Of a stretch of 64,000 nt of DNA, positions 18,420 to 28,009 are shown one piece after another. The notes under the pieces were generated by a model. The model was not told where the DNA came from, searched no databases, and saw nothing but the letters and a program-made list of their open reading frames with translations. The position numbers and the translations under genes are program-made. This DNA comes from Lysinibacillus sp. SGAir0095 (GTDB taxonomy: Bacteria > Bacillota > Bacilli > Bacillales_A > Planococcaceae): the NCBI RefSeq assembly GCF_005491425.1, contig NZ_CP028083.1, forward strand, positions 192,001 through 256,000, in the 5' to 3' direction. Position 1 is the stretch's first letter; each line of letters starts with the position of its first letter.

Positions 18420-18953
18420 TTGAAAAAGGGTTTCACTTTTTTGCTAATCAGTATTATGTTTTTAGGGATAAATAATGTAACGGTTAATGCCAAGTCCCAA
18501 GAAGCTATTCCCTCTTTTGAAGAACAAGCAAGAGAAGCAGGATTTAAAACTGCTGTTGAAGCAGTGAAGGAATTTGAAAAGCACTGTAACTGTGAAATAA
18601 TATTACCAAAAAAGATCCCCTCGATACCGTTCACGCATGAATTTGCTAAAACTTATATAGACAAGGAATATGGCATAAACGATTTACTTGAAATAAGATT
18701 TCTAAACAGTGAAGAAAGAGATCATCTATTTAAAATTGATATTAGGTTAGATAAAATTGACTTTAAAAAAATTTATGAAGGTAGGGAATATCCATTAGAT
18801 AATGGAGATAAAGGCTTTTACTTTGAAAGTAGCCTATTCAATTTTTTCGTTTTTGAAAAGGGGGATTTACAGTATCTCTTAGGCATAAGAAATACAGTTA
18901 AAAACATAGATCATCAAAAAGAATTACTGGAAATCGCCAATTCAGTAAAGTAA
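18420..18953 (+). CDS. Secreted hypothetical protein
   Basis: A 177-residue protein with a Sec signal peptide (KKGFTFLLISIMFLG, then a VNA-K cleavage-like site). The start is taken as TTG 18420, because GGAGGT sits at 18407-18412 with 7-base spacing; the ATG at 18405 lies upstream of that site. The mature part contains a close Cys pair (HCNCEI) and ends with YLLGIRNTVKNIDH then LLEIANSVK, a layout reminiscent of DUF4367 domains, but this is only a resemblance. It follows directly on the tandem-repeat array and precedes an insertion sequence. Function unknown. Confidence 0.65.
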   Translation: MKKGFTFLLISIMFLGINNVTVNAKSQEAIPSFEEQAREAGFKTAVEAVKEFEKHCNCEIILPKKIPSIPFTHEFAKTYIDKEYGINDLLEIRFLNSEERDHLFKIDIRLDKIDFKKIYEGREYPLDNGDKGFYFESSLFNFFVFEKGDLQYLLGIRNTVKNIDHQKELLEIANSVK

Positions 18954-19131
18954 AAGCCAATGGCACTCGCACATTAAAAATAGAACCATTCTGAAATCTA
19001 TCAGAATGGTCAGATTGTCGACAAAAGGCCTTCAGAATGGTCACATTCTGGAAGCCTTTTGTATTTTTTGAGATTCTTTTGGGTATTTTTTAGTCCGATT
19101 TTAGTCAAAAGTACTCTTCGAGTATTATAAT

Positions 19132-20490
19132 TTAGACCATTTCTGGAGCTTGCCATGTCCAATTGGCAAGCTTCTTTAAATTCATGGCAGCAAAAGTAAG
19201 CATCGCCTGCATGGACAATTTTTTAATCCCTCGTAGGGTTGTCCAGCGCATACCATGCTTCTCTTTCGCATCCGCAAAGACACGTTCAATCGTCTCTTTA
19301 CGTCTCGCATATATTTGTTTGGTCTCGTTTTGATGACGAAGATGATCCGCTTCCTCTACATATTCTGCCCAAATATGACGCTCAATGATTTTCCGGTGAT
19401 CTTTACTATTCGTACATTGAGTAAGCAAAGGACAGGTTGCACATTGAGAAGGGTTTGATTTGTACTGGCGTTTACCTTCTTTAGTGGTAGTCGAATATTT
19501 AAGAACTTGCCCTTCCGGACAAAGGTAGCAATCATAGTACTCGTCATATACATAATCGTGTTTCCGTAAAAATCCATCCTTCGTTTTTGGACGTGTATAA
19601 GGGAGTGCAGGTTGAATCTCTTGGTCAAATAAGAATTTAGTAATCGCAGGAGTTTTATAAGCAGCATCGGCAGCAACAGCAAGTGGCTTCTTCACTTTAT
19701 CCATAATCTTTTCAACAAGTGGCTGAAGCATATGACTATCATGAACATTCCCAGGTGTCACAATCGATCCAAGTATAAATCCATACCGATCAGCTGCAGC
19801 ATGGAATGAATAAGCAAACTGTTTGGTTCTTTCATCTTTTACATAGTATCCACTTTCAGGATCTGTCGTACTTTGCTTAATTTCCTTCACTTCTTCTTTT
19901 TCAAATTTATCAGGTGGAAATGGCTTCTTCCCGTGATCGATACGATCTTGATTCAATTCTTCTTGAAGTTTGGCTTCATATGCACGAGTCTCTTTACGGA
20001 CAATCTTCTTTTCGAATTTACGTTTATTCGCACTGGCTTTTACATGAGTTGAATCGATGAAGACATGGTCAGCACTTAGTAATCCCTTATCTGCAATTTC
20101 TTTAAGAATACGATAGAAAATCTGTTCAAAGATATCAGTATCTTGGAATCGACGTTCATAATTTTTACCGAAGGTAGAAAAGTGCGGGATTTCTGAATGA
20201 AAGCCAAACCCTAAAAACCAGCGATATGCCATATTGGTTTCAATTTCTTTTATTGTCTGACGCATTGAACGAATTCCAAATACATATTGCACAAATGTCA
20301 TTTTAATTAATACAACTGGATCTACACTAGGTCTACCTAGGGTAGAATACAGTGGTTCTACCAGTGGATAGATGAAAGAAAAATCAATAGCTGACTCAAG
20401 CTTTCTGACAAGATGATTCTGTGGTACAAGTTGTTCAATTGTAATCATCTCAATTTGATCCCGTTCATTTATTTGATTTTTCGACATCAT
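19132..20490 (-). CDS. IS1182-family transposase
   Basis: A 452-residue DDE transposase. N-terminal DUF772 region (YPLVEPLYSTLGRPSVDPVVL, FGIRSMRQTIKEI), catalytic acids in HVFIDSTHVKA, AVAADAAYKTPA and ERVFADAKEKHGMR, and a Cys-rich insertion (CPEGQVL, CATCPLLTQC) typical of IS1182. ATG at 20490 lies 6 bases behind GAGGTGA. Full length with no internal stop, so probably active. Confidence 0.93.
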   Translation of the reverse strand: MMSKNQINERDQIEMITIEQLVPQNHLVRKLESAIDFSFIYPLVEPLYSTLGRPSVDPVVLIKMTFVQYVFGIRSMRQTIKEIETNMAYRWFLGFGFHSEIPHFSTFGKNYERRFQDTDIFEQIFYRILKEIADKGLLSADHVFIDSTHVKASANKRKFEKKIVRKETRAYEAKLQEELNQDRIDHGKKPFPPDKFEKEEVKEIKQSTTDPESGYYVKDERTKQFAYSFHAAADRYGFILGSIVTPGNVHDSHMLQPLVEKIMDKVKKPLAVAADAAYKTPAITKFLFDQEIQPALPYTRPKTKDGFLRKHDYVYDEYYDCYLCPEGQVLKYSTTTKEGKRQYKSNPSQCATCPLLTQCTNSKDHRKIIERHIWAEYVEEADHLRHQNETKQIYARRKETIERVFADAKEKHGMRWTTLRGIKKLSMQAMLTFAAMNLKKLANWTWQAPEMV

Positions 20491-20520
20491 ATCCAATCAC
20501 CTCAACCTATATTTAGAAAC

Positions 20521-20648
20521 TAGTTGATTGTAGTGTAGGCGGTGACTCCTGCGGGACAAGCGTGACGGCCGATACCCCGCAGGAGCACAGCGACGAGGAG
20601 GATTGGGCCACGCCCGCGGAAAGCTTCCGCCGAAACGGAAATCAACTA
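20521..20648. repeat. MITE-like GC-rich repeat nested in the IS
   Basis: 128 bases bounded by TAGTTGATT (20521) and AATCAACTA (20648), with second-level pairing GGCGG/CCGCC, and an inner stem CTCCTGCGGG/CCCGCAGGAG. Much richer in GC than its surroundings. I recognise the type as a repeat found in many copies in Bacillaceae genomes; it has no coding capacity. It lies between the transposase start and the right inverted repeat. Confidence 0.75.
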
Positions 20649-20792
20649 ACTCTATTTTCAAAAGCAATTATCTAATCTATATTTTATAAGAAAAAAGACT
20701 GTAGGCAAACTCGAAAATTCGAGTTTGTCTACAGTCTGACCATTCTGAAATCTATCAGAATGGTTTTTTTAATGTACCTTTTTTATCAATTT

Positions 20793-21359
20793 CTAACCTA
20801 TCCCATTAATCCGATGCTCAGCGCCTCGTATCTGGTCTTGAATAAACATATCGATTATTTCAATTATTTCTTCCGGGGTGTGGTCCATTTCCCCTAAAAG
20901 CCAACTTTCCACAAGCCCCGCCAATGACAAAGTATAGAAATGAGTTAGAAATGCAATGTGCTCCTCACCTGAATTCAACTTTTCACAAAGTGATTTAATG
21001 ACTCTCCCTAAAATTGTAGAAATATCCGAGTAGAAAAAGCGCTTTAAATGACCTCGACCTAGAGATTGTAAGGCGCATAAACAAAAATCTTTATTGGCCT
21101 CTAAGTATTTGAAAAGCTCTAGTAATCCTTCTTTCCAAAGAAGAGAGTTTTCATGTACATCAAGCAATTGAATCGTTTCCTGCTGAAAGGTCCATTTGAG
21201 TAAATCGTAAATATCCTCGAAGTGATAGTAAAAGGTTTGACGATTCACATTTGCATTTTCAGTCAGTTCACGAATGGAGATCTTTTCGAGGGGTTTATTT
21301 TTCATTAGTTCCTTTAAGGAAATAGCCAGTATTTGTTTTGTTTCATCACTATGCTTCAT
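20793..21359 (-). CDS. TetR/AcrR-family transcriptional regulator
   Basis: A 188-residue repressor with an N-terminal HTH (ISIRELTENANVNRQTFYYHF, residues ~25-45) and a ligand-binding helical domain like TetR_C_8. The start at 21359 follows GAGGTTATCA; an upstream ATG has no ribosome site. It lies divergent from the MMPL transporter, 150 bases apart, the usual layout of a TetR repressor and the exporter it controls. No clean palindrome is evident in the shared region. Confidence 0.85.
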   Translation of the reverse strand: MKHSDETKQILAISLKELMKNKPLEKISIRELTENANVNRQTFYYHFEDIYDLLKWTFQQETIQLLDVHENSLLWKEGLLELFKYLEANKDFCLCALQSLGRGHLKRFFYSDISTILGRVIKSLCEKLNSGEEHIAFLTHFYTLSLAGLVESWLLGEMDHTPEEIIEIIDMFIQDQIRGAEHRINGIG

Positions 21360-21507
21360 TGATAACCTCAAATTAAATATTTTTTTATACAATTCGACCT
21401 TGATTGTCTATATTTTAAACTTTTTTATCATGTTAGTGTATTCATAGGCATTTCAAGAGTCAAAAATTTTCTGGGAAAATGAATCTATAGAAGAAAGGTG
21501 ATCTATT

Positions 21508-24500
21508 TTGAAAAATTGGCTGAATGTACGTACAGCCTCATTTGTAATATGGGTAGTCATTTCAATCGTTATGATTGTCACAATGCCAAACTTAGATATG
21601 TTAGTGCGTGAAAAAGGTCAAACAGAAATTCCATCCTATACACAAAGTCAAATTGCATCCAAGCTTTTGACTGAAATGGCTGATGAGGGGACAGACACCT
21701 ATCAGTTTATAGCGGTGTTTACTAGTGAAAATGAAGAAGCGTTAGACAAAACACAGCTTGAAGAGATTGATAAGGCTATCCAATCACTAAAAGATAATAG
21801 TGATGAATTAGGTATAACAGATATGCTTGCTCCCTCAGATAGTGAGGAAGCTAAAAAACAGCTGGTTTCCGAAGATGGCACAACCATTTTAACGCAAATC
21901 TCCGTTGACCAAAAACAGGGAACAGTAGAAGAGGCAGCACAAAGCTTACGTGAAAAGACGGAGCTGCAATCCGTGGATTCCTACTATACTGGAACAGATA
22001 TCGTAATGGATGACTTTGCTAAATCTTCTCAAGAAGGGATTAAGAAAACAGAAGTCATTGCGATTGTTTTTATCTTGGTCGTCTTAGTTTTAGTTTTCCG
22101 TTCACCTGTGGTTCCTTTAATCTCATTAATTACAGTGGGCGTTTCTTATATCGTTTCTCTTGGGATTGTGACGCAGCTTGTTGATAAGTTTAACTTCCCA
22201 TTCTCGAACTTTACCCAAGTCTTTTTAATTGTTATTTTATTTGGAGTAGGTACAGATTATAATATTCTACTTTATACACGCTTTAAGGAAGAGCTGGGTA
22301 AAGGCGGGCATATATTAAAAGCGATAACAGAGACTTATCGCACTGCAGGAAAAACAGTAATTTATAGTGGTATTGCAGTATTTATTGGCTTCATTGTATT
22401 GTATTTAGCTGAATTTAAACTCTATCAAGCGACATCAGCTGTTGCAATTGGAGTAGCTGTATTATTACTGGTATTACTTACATTGAATCCTTTCTTCATG
22501 GCAGTTTTCGGCATTAAAATGTTTTGGCCAGCAAAATCTATTAATGGTCATAGTGAAAATAAGATTTGGTTATTCTTATCGAAGCATTCATTCTTTAGAC
22601 CAATCATCGCCTTGGTTTTAGTAGCCGTGATTTCAGTACCATTTATCATCAAATATTCGGGTGAGCTGAATTACAACGACTTAGTTGAAATCAGTGATGA
22701 GTATGAATCCAAACAGGCAATCAATGTGATTGAAGATCATTTCCCGTCTGGATTCTCGTCACCAACAACTTTAGTTATTCATGCGGATGACTCACTTGCA
22801 ACTCAAAAAGGCTTACAGGATATTGATGAGTTGGCAGATGTTATCTCAAATGTCGATGGAGTTTCCCAAGTCTTATCGGTGACTCGGCCATCAGGTGAAA
22901 AAATACAGGATTTATATATTAAAGAACAAACCAATACGTTAAATGAAGGTCTTGGTTCTGCACAAGAAGGCTTAGGAACTATTAACGAAGGTCTTTCAGA
23001 AGCAGAAGATCAGCTCGGGGCAGTGGATCAAAGTAGCTTTGATAGTGTTCAACAGCTAATCGATGGAACAGCTACAATGGAGCAAGGTGTAGGGCAACTA
23101 GGTGATGCTTTAGACCAAGTAGCTCAAGGCTTTGAAGATGGGGCAAACGGTGCCAGTGAATTAGAAAATGGTTTAAGCACTTTAAAACAAAGTATCAGTG
23201 ATTTAAGTAATGGGGCATCCCAATTACAAAAAGGTTACGCGGAACTTGAAAATGGATTTAGTGCATTTAGCGAACTCTTTGCTACTGTGGAAAATGCGAT
23301 TACAAGCAGCTCACAAGGCTATGCAGCAATTGAACAATCCATGAATGCCTTAGTTCAGTCAAATCCAGATCTAGCTTCTGATGTAAATGTTCAAACGGTA
23401 ATTGGTACGGCGAAATCGGCACAGGCTCAGCTCGCACAATTAGCCACAAAATTACAAGAGCTTACGCCACAATACAATGGTGCTGTCGAATCATTCCAAG
23501 AAGCAAATACAGCCTTCTCTCAAATTACGAATGGCTTACAGCAAGTTGAAACAGGAGTAGGTCAATTACAAACTGGGGCTAATCAATTAGCGACAGGACT
23601 TCAAACAGGTGAAACAGGAGTAAATCAAATTAGTTCAAAAACTGGAGAACTGGAATATGGACTATCTACTGTTAACGACGGTCAAAAACAACTGCAAGAA
23701 GGCTTAGCAACGCTGCAAGATAAAATGACGCAATTGCAAGATGGGTTAGCTCAAAGTACAGATGGCTTAACTGAAATCAGCGATGGTTTATTAGATGCAC
23801 AAGATTATTTAGGTGAAGTGAGCAGTTCCGAGTCAAATAGCGTCTTCTATATCCCACAAGAAGTTTTAGATGGCGAAGAATTTGAAGAAAGCTTGAATAT
23901 GTATATGTCTGAAGATCGTACCATGTCAAAAATGACGATTATCTTAGACGTAAATCCATATTCAAAAGAAGCAATGTCTATTATTAAAGATATTGATGAA
24001 CAAATCAAAGCAACTGCCAAAAATTCAAGTCTTGCTGATACAGAAATTGCACTAGGCGGTAAATCAACAGCCAATGTAGACTTGCAACAAATTTCTAGTG
24101 ATGACTTTACCCGCACAATTGTCATCATGATGATTGGTATTACACTTGTTTTAGTAGTGATCACACGATCTATTTGGCAACCAATTATCATTATTGCTTC
24201 TCTAATTTTAGCTTATTACACATCACTCGGTCTTGCTGAATTATTAAGTAATACATTATTAGGGCAAAACATTCTAAGCTGGAATGTACCATTCTTTAGT
24301 TTCATCATGATTGTCACACTCGGTGTAGACTACAGTATCTTCCTAATGATGCGTTACCATGAAGTGAAGGATCAGGGTATTGTAGGAATCATTGATGCAG
24401 CCAAACACATTGGAGGGGTAGTTTTATCAGCAGCCTTAATCTTAGGTGGTACATTCGCTGCTCTTATTCCATCAGGCATAGTAACACTAATGCAAGTGGC

Positions 24501-24618
24501 AATTCTAGTATTGGTTGGCTTAGTACTCTTAAGCTTCATTATGCTACCGGTCTTCATGCCGGCCGTAATGGGGCTAACTGAAAAAATGAAATATTTATTC
24601 TCGAAAAAGAAAGAGTAA
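21508..24618 (+). CDS. MMPL/RND-family membrane exporter with long coiled-coil ectodomain
   Basis: A 1036-residue transporter of the RND superfamily. One helix near residues 10-28, a first MMPL bundle (~170-345, with GVGTDYNILLYTRFKEE) and a second (~870-1030, with TLGVDYSIFLMMRYHE) hold the Asp-Tyr pairs used for proton relay. Between them an extracellular loop of about 450 residues has many repeats of the form G-x-x-x-L-x-x-G-L (for example ELENGLSTLKQS, QLQKGYAELENG), as in YhgE/Pip-type coiled coils. Likely exports lipids or hydrophobic compounds. TTG start after AGAAAGGTGATCTATT. Divergent TetR gene probably regulates it. Confidence 0.88.
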   Translation: MKNWLNVRTASFVIWVVISIVMIVTMPNLDMLVREKGQTEIPSYTQSQIASKLLTEMADEGTDTYQFIAVFTSENEEALDKTQLEEIDKAIQSLKDNSDELGITDMLAPSDSEEAKKQLVSEDGTTILTQISVDQKQGTVEEAAQSLREKTELQSVDSYYTGTDIVMDDFAKSSQEGIKKTEVIAIVFILVVLVLVFRSPVVPLISLITVGVSYIVSLGIVTQLVDKFNFPFSNFTQVFLIVILFGVGTDYNILLYTRFKEELGKGGHILKAITETYRTAGKTVIYSGIAVFIGFIVLYLAEFKLYQATSAVAIGVAVLLLVLLTLNPFFMAVFGIKMFWPAKSINGHSENKIWLFLSKHSFFRPIIALVLVAVISVPFIIKYSGELNYNDLVEISDEYESKQAINVIEDHFPSGFSSPTTLVIHADDSLATQKGLQDIDELADVISNVDGVSQVLSVTRPSGEKIQDLYIKEQTNTLNEGLGSAQEGLGTINEGLSEAEDQLGAVDQSSFDSVQQLIDGTATMEQGVGQLGDALDQVAQGFEDGANGASELENGLSTLKQSISDLSNGASQLQKGYAELENGFSAFSELFATVENAITSSSQGYAAIEQSMNALVQSNPDLASDVNVQTVIGTAKSAQAQLAQLATKLQELTPQYNGAVESFQEANTAFSQITNGLQQVETGVGQLQTGANQLATGLQTGETGVNQISSKTGELEYGLSTVNDGQKQLQEGLATLQDKMTQLQDGLAQSTDGLTEISDGLLDAQDYLGEVSSSESNSVFYIPQEVLDGEEFEESLNMYMSEDRTMSKMTIILDVNPYSKEAMSIIKDIDEQIKATAKNSSLADTEIALGGKSTANVDLQQISSDDFTRTIVIMMIGITLVLVVITRSIWQPIIIIASLILAYYTSLGLAELLSNTLLGQNILSWNVPFFSFIMIVTLGVDYSIFLMMRYHEVKDQGIVGIIDAAKHIGGVVLSAALILGGTFAALIPSGIVTLMQVAILVLVGLVLLSFIMLPVFMPAVMGLTEKMKYLFSKKKE

Positions 24619-24633
24619 CCTAAAATATTAATT

Positions 24634-24671
24634 TGGTGGAGGAAAGTTAGTTTTTCTTCCATCATTTTTTA
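24634..24671 (+). terminator. Terminator of the MMPL gene
   Basis: TGGTGGAGGAAA paired with TTTCTTCCATCA (with G-U pairs), followed by a T-run. Confidence 0.75.
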
Positions 24672-24804
24672 TTGAAAAACATAGGCTAATAGTTTATTAA
24701 TCTTGAATTCGAGATTGTTTATTTGACATCATTCGACAAATGGGAATAAGATGAACTTGTTAAATGAAAATTTAACTATCACTTTATGTAGGGAGAGAGT
24801 TAAT

Positions 24805-25548
24805 ATGACTAATTTACAAGGTAAAGTAGCAGTTGTTACAGGCGGAGCTTCAGGAATTGGACTAGCTACTGTGAAAGCGTTTTTAGATAAAGGTGTAAAA
24901 GTAGTTATTGGAGATTTCAATAAAGAAGCTGGTTTAAAAGTAGAACAGGAACTAAAAGAAAAGTATCAGGATGTTTCATTTGTAGAAGTGAATGTTGCTG
25001 AAGAACAATCTGTAGAAAACCTTGTTGCTGAGGCGGTAAAACAATTCGGACAATTAGATATTATTTTCAATAATGCAGGGATCGGGATTCAAAAACCAAC
25101 ACACGAATTAACTGACGAAGAATACAAAAGAGTGATTGCAGTTAACCAAGATGGTGTATTCTATGGCATCAAATATGCGATTCGTGAAATGTTGAAAACC
25201 GGTGGCGGTTCAATCATTAATACAGCATCAATCTTGGGATCTGTTGGAGAGCCAACTTCTATTCCATACGCAGCAAGTAAAGGTGCGGTTAACTTAATAA
25301 CAAAATCGGCAGCATTAGAATATGCTGATCGCAATATCCGAGTAAATGCAGTAGCTCCTGGATTTATCGAATCAGGATTAGTGAACAAAGAAGCTTTAGG
25401 AGATTTCTACGATGGTTTGGTAGAAAAACATCCAATCGGACGATTAGGAACACCAGACGAAATTGCACATGCAGTAGTATTCTTAGCAGAAAATGACTTT
25501 GTTACTGGGACAACAGTTATGGTAGATGGTGGGTATACAGCTAAGTAA
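24805..25548 (+). CDS. SDR-family NAD(P)-dependent oxidoreductase
   Basis: A 247-residue classical short-chain dehydrogenase: cofactor motif TGGASGIG (residues 12-19), NNAG, catalytic Ser in NTASILGS, and YAASKGAV with the Tyr-Lys pair; ends TTVMVDGGYTAK. The ATG at 24805 follows GGGAGAGAG; a longer frame upstream lacks a ribosome site. D37 in VVIGDFN suggests preference for NAD(H). Substrate unknown. Single gene. Confidence 0.88.
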   Translation: MTNLQGKVAVVTGGASGIGLATVKAFLDKGVKVVIGDFNKEAGLKVEQELKEKYQDVSFVEVNVAEEQSVENLVAEAVKQFGQLDIIFNNAGIGIQKPTHELTDEEYKRVIAVNQDGVFYGIKYAIREMLKTGGGSIINTASILGSVGEPTSIPYAASKGAVNLITKSAALEYADRNIRVNAVAPGFIESGLVNKEALGDFYDGLVEKHPIGRLGTPDEIAHAVVFLAENDFVTGTTVMVDGGYTAK

Positions 25549-25634
25549 TAGTCATATAGAAACCAGATAATGATTATCCCTTAGTACAATAGCTCGGTAC
25601 AAAAGACAATCCCAATAAAATAATATGACAACAA

Positions 25635-25670
25635 TAAAAAGATGCCTATTAGTTTTGAACTAATAGGCAT
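25635..25670 (-). terminator. Strong hairpin downstream of the SDR gene
   Basis: ATGCCTATTAGTT/AACTAATAGGCAT. The T-run follows it on the minus strand (CTTTTTATTG), so it may terminate transcripts from the decayed region. Confidence 0.55.
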
Positions 25671-26272
25671 TAAATAGGTTGTATGGGTTTGTGGAAGAAA
25701 ATTTTGCCCTTTATCAAATTAAATACGCATCTTGAATAAAGCGGCAAGCCAATATTACGATAAGTCTTATTCGGTACGTTCTCGCAAGAGCCTTGAAATA
25801 CTAGTTACCATCACATTCGTTAATAATGTCAGAAAGGAGGAGGTTTTCATCATTATTGTTTGTAATGAGTACTAGATTCGAATAGGCTGTTGTATATTTG
25901 CCAAGCATGCTTAAGTTCAGGTTCCATTTATGAAAACGATGCATCTAGATTGAGATAGCCCTTTTTATGCAATAGGGAACGCACATCTGGAAGCAAAATT
26001 TTCATAGGAATTAAAACATGCTAAGCTTGCAAATTAAGAGACTCTGATAGGAATTCGGATTCCCAGGCCTCTAAGAGGGTAAATGTAATTGTCATAGTGC
26101 TCGCATTTGCTAGAATTTGGTTAATAATTGTTTGTAAAAAATTTTTCACTTTCAATATTATCAAAGTTGTTCTCGTATTCCATATATTCCTCAGAAAAGT
26201 GAACATTTTCATAGCATTTGCTAACACGATCAAATTGACATTTGTCGCTGTACACTTCATATAGGTCCAGAA

Positions 26273-26500
26273 TTGTTTTTGAGAAATGTTGAATGTACAT
26301 TACCAGTTCATCATGGAATTTCCGTTTGGGAGGGGGAAGAAATTGAATTAGCATTCGCTGTTCAGTCGAATCTACCAGATGAGTTTGTTTTCCAACATGA
26401 TAATCAATTCTTTATGGGAGATCCATTCTTTATGGTCATGTACCATTACTTAAAAACAGTGATTGATAAAAATTTATATGGTGTTTGTATGCATTTTTAA
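26273..26500 (+). pseudogene. Possible gene remnant
   Basis: The last 55 codons (from ~26336) read like real protein: EIELAFAVQSNLPDEF, then a phenylalanine/methionine-rich stretch and YHYLKTVIDKNLYG. There is no ribosome site and the first 20 codons look random. I recognise no family. It could also be chance; the overlapping minus-strand frame 26121-26354 competes. Confidence 0.25.
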
Positions 26501-26765
26501 GTTCTAAATCATCACTTGCCTTTGTGGAGGAGAGTGAATTAGGCAAGTGGATGAGAAAGAACAATTACAAACCAATTCTTCACCTCCTTTCAGTAACATA
26601 ATATTCTGTTAATAGATTTAGTTAATGGACATATAGCCATCAAAGTTTAAAATGTATTGAAGTTTAATATGAAAACATGAGAAATATTCTACTACTTTAT
26701 AGAAGTTGGGATACTGTCTAGTTAAAAGAGGGGATACTTAGCGGCTATGAAATGGCGTGCTAAAT

Positions 26766-26802
26766 AAAAATAACAGTTCCCCCTCTAAAAAGAGAAAACT
26801 GT
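26766..26802 (-). terminator. Terminator of the YbfB-like gene
   Basis: ACAGTT..CTCT/AGAG..AACTGT hairpin followed on the minus strand by TATTTTTATTT. Confidence 0.7.
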
Positions 26803-26815
26803 CAAAAAGTAATAT

Positions 26816-28009
26816 TTACCTTTGATGAGGATAAACTTCTATAGCTTTAGAAAGCTCTTTTCGATTACTATACCATTTTCCTACTAATAAAATAGCAAGG
26901 GCAACTGTTACAATCGAGCCTGCAAAGGAAAGCGGTGCTTTAAAGCTATTAAAATAGGATTCAACAGAACTAGCTAATATTGGCCCTATAATTTGGCCGA
27001 GTGCATAAGCAGTTGTTAAAGCAGAAACGACAACACCGCTTTGTTTCGGGAATAGCTCTCGTGCATAAGCTGTTGATAGGGAAACAATCCCAACAAAAGT
27101 AAAACCGAACAAAAAGGCAGATAGAAGAACGCTCCAGGATGTCTGAGTAAATACAGGCAATAGAATACCAATTACTTGTAGTATGTATGCAATAGATAAT
27201 ACTCTAACGGTAGAGTATTTGGCTATTAGCATCATCCAAATTGGAGCAGCGGGAGCAGCAGCAACTCCTGCTATTACCCAACTAAAACTAGCGAAAGATC
27301 TTAAACTTTCAATATTGTAAATGATATCTACTAAAAATGTCCCCGTGATAATATAGCCAAGACCCTCTAAGCCATAAGCAATGATTAACCAAGGCATAAA
27401 CCCCTGAAGAATTTTTGTATCCCTTGTTTTTTCAACCTTTTCGCCATTATTAATGGAAATATTATTCCAAAGAACAAGAGTGGAAATAAGAAATAGTGCC
27501 GATAAAATACCAAGACCTATCCAAGTTCCTTCCCAATCGAAAATACCTTCTATTAATGGAACGAGTAAACCCGAAATGGCGATACCTATTCCAATTCCGG
27601 AGAATAAAAAGCCGGAAAACCGGGTCTGAAAGTGCGTTGCTAAGTAATCCATAATAATACTAGAGGTTAATACGAAAATAAAACCACTGGTTGTACCCGC
27701 AATAAAACGTAATAATATCCACACTAAAAATGAATGTGTTAGCCCCATTAAGAAGATAGATAATACATTAAGTACAACGGTTATAAGTAAAAAATTCTTT
27801 TTATTCCGGTAAATAAAACCTGCACCAAGAGCACCTACAAAATAACCAATATAATTACTTGAAGCTAAATAGCCGCCTTCTTCAAAGGAAAGACCTTCTT
27901 CCATTCGCATAAACGGTAAAATGGGTGTAAATGCAAACCGACTTATCCCCATTGCAACAACTAAAAGCAACACGCCCCCAAATAGCACCCCTATGTGTTG
28001 TTTGCGCAA
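26816..28009 (-). CDS. MFS transporter, YbfB/YjiJ family
   Basis: A 397-residue polytopic protein with twelve helices. The N-terminal AMGISRFAFTPILPFM and GYLASSNYIGYFVGALGA are the hallmark of the YbfB/YjiJ branch of the major facilitator superfamily. Substrates of this branch are poorly known. It lies divergent from the racemase/OSBS homologue at 28510 across a 500-base gap; in some Firmicutes transporters and such racemases form amino-acid salvage units, but here that is only suggestion. Confidence 0.82.
   Translation of the reverse strand: MRKQHIGVLFGGVLLLVVAMGISRFAFTPILPFMRMEEGLSFEEGGYLASSNYIGYFVGALGAGFIYRNKKNFLLITVVLNVLSIFLMGLTHSFLVWILLRFIAGTTSGFIFVLTSSIIMDYLATHFQTRFSGFLFSGIGIGIAISGLLVPLIEGIFDWEGTWIGLGILSALFLISTLVLWNNISINNGEKVEKTRDTKILQGFMPWLIIAYGLEGLGYIITGTFLVDIIYNIESLRSFASFSWVIAGVAAAPAAPIWMMLIAKYSTVRVLSIAYILQVIGILLPVFTQTSWSVLLSAFLFGFTFVGIVSLSTAYARELFPKQSGVVVSALTTAYALGQIIGPILASSVESYFNSFKAPLSFAGSIVTVALAILLVGKWYSNRKELSKAIEVYPHQR

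Larger units (their letters stand above)
18971..20776 (-). mobile_element. IS1182-family insertion sequence
   Basis: One transposase gene flanked by long imperfect inverted repeats. The left end (from 18985) and the complement of the right end (to 20764) share about 40 aligned bases beginning ACCATTCTG and including AGAATGGTCAGA; the ACATTAAAA sequences at 18971 and 20767-20775 extend the symmetry outward with a 3-base offset. Each end is itself a hairpin (ACCATTCTGA/TCAGAATGGT) that can end transcription. Exact borders and target duplication cannot be fixed by eye. The transposase is intact. Confidence 0.85.
25549..26815. other. Gene-poor, probably decayed region
   Basis: 1.27 kb without a convincing gene. 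It holds a hairpin at 25635-25670, a ribosome-site-like AGAAAGGAGGAGG near 25832 with no matching start, and two overlapping open frames on opposite strands (26121-26354 minus, 26273-26500 plus). Both could be remnants of lost genes. No transposase traces or tRNA seen. Confidence 0.6.

Noticed and set aside
25566..25578. Fur box GATAATGATTATC
   Set aside because: Only two hexamers, not the full box, and no intact gene follows it.
26021..26260. 79-codon minus-strand frame
   Set aside because: No ribosome site, implausible composition and overlap with another open frame.
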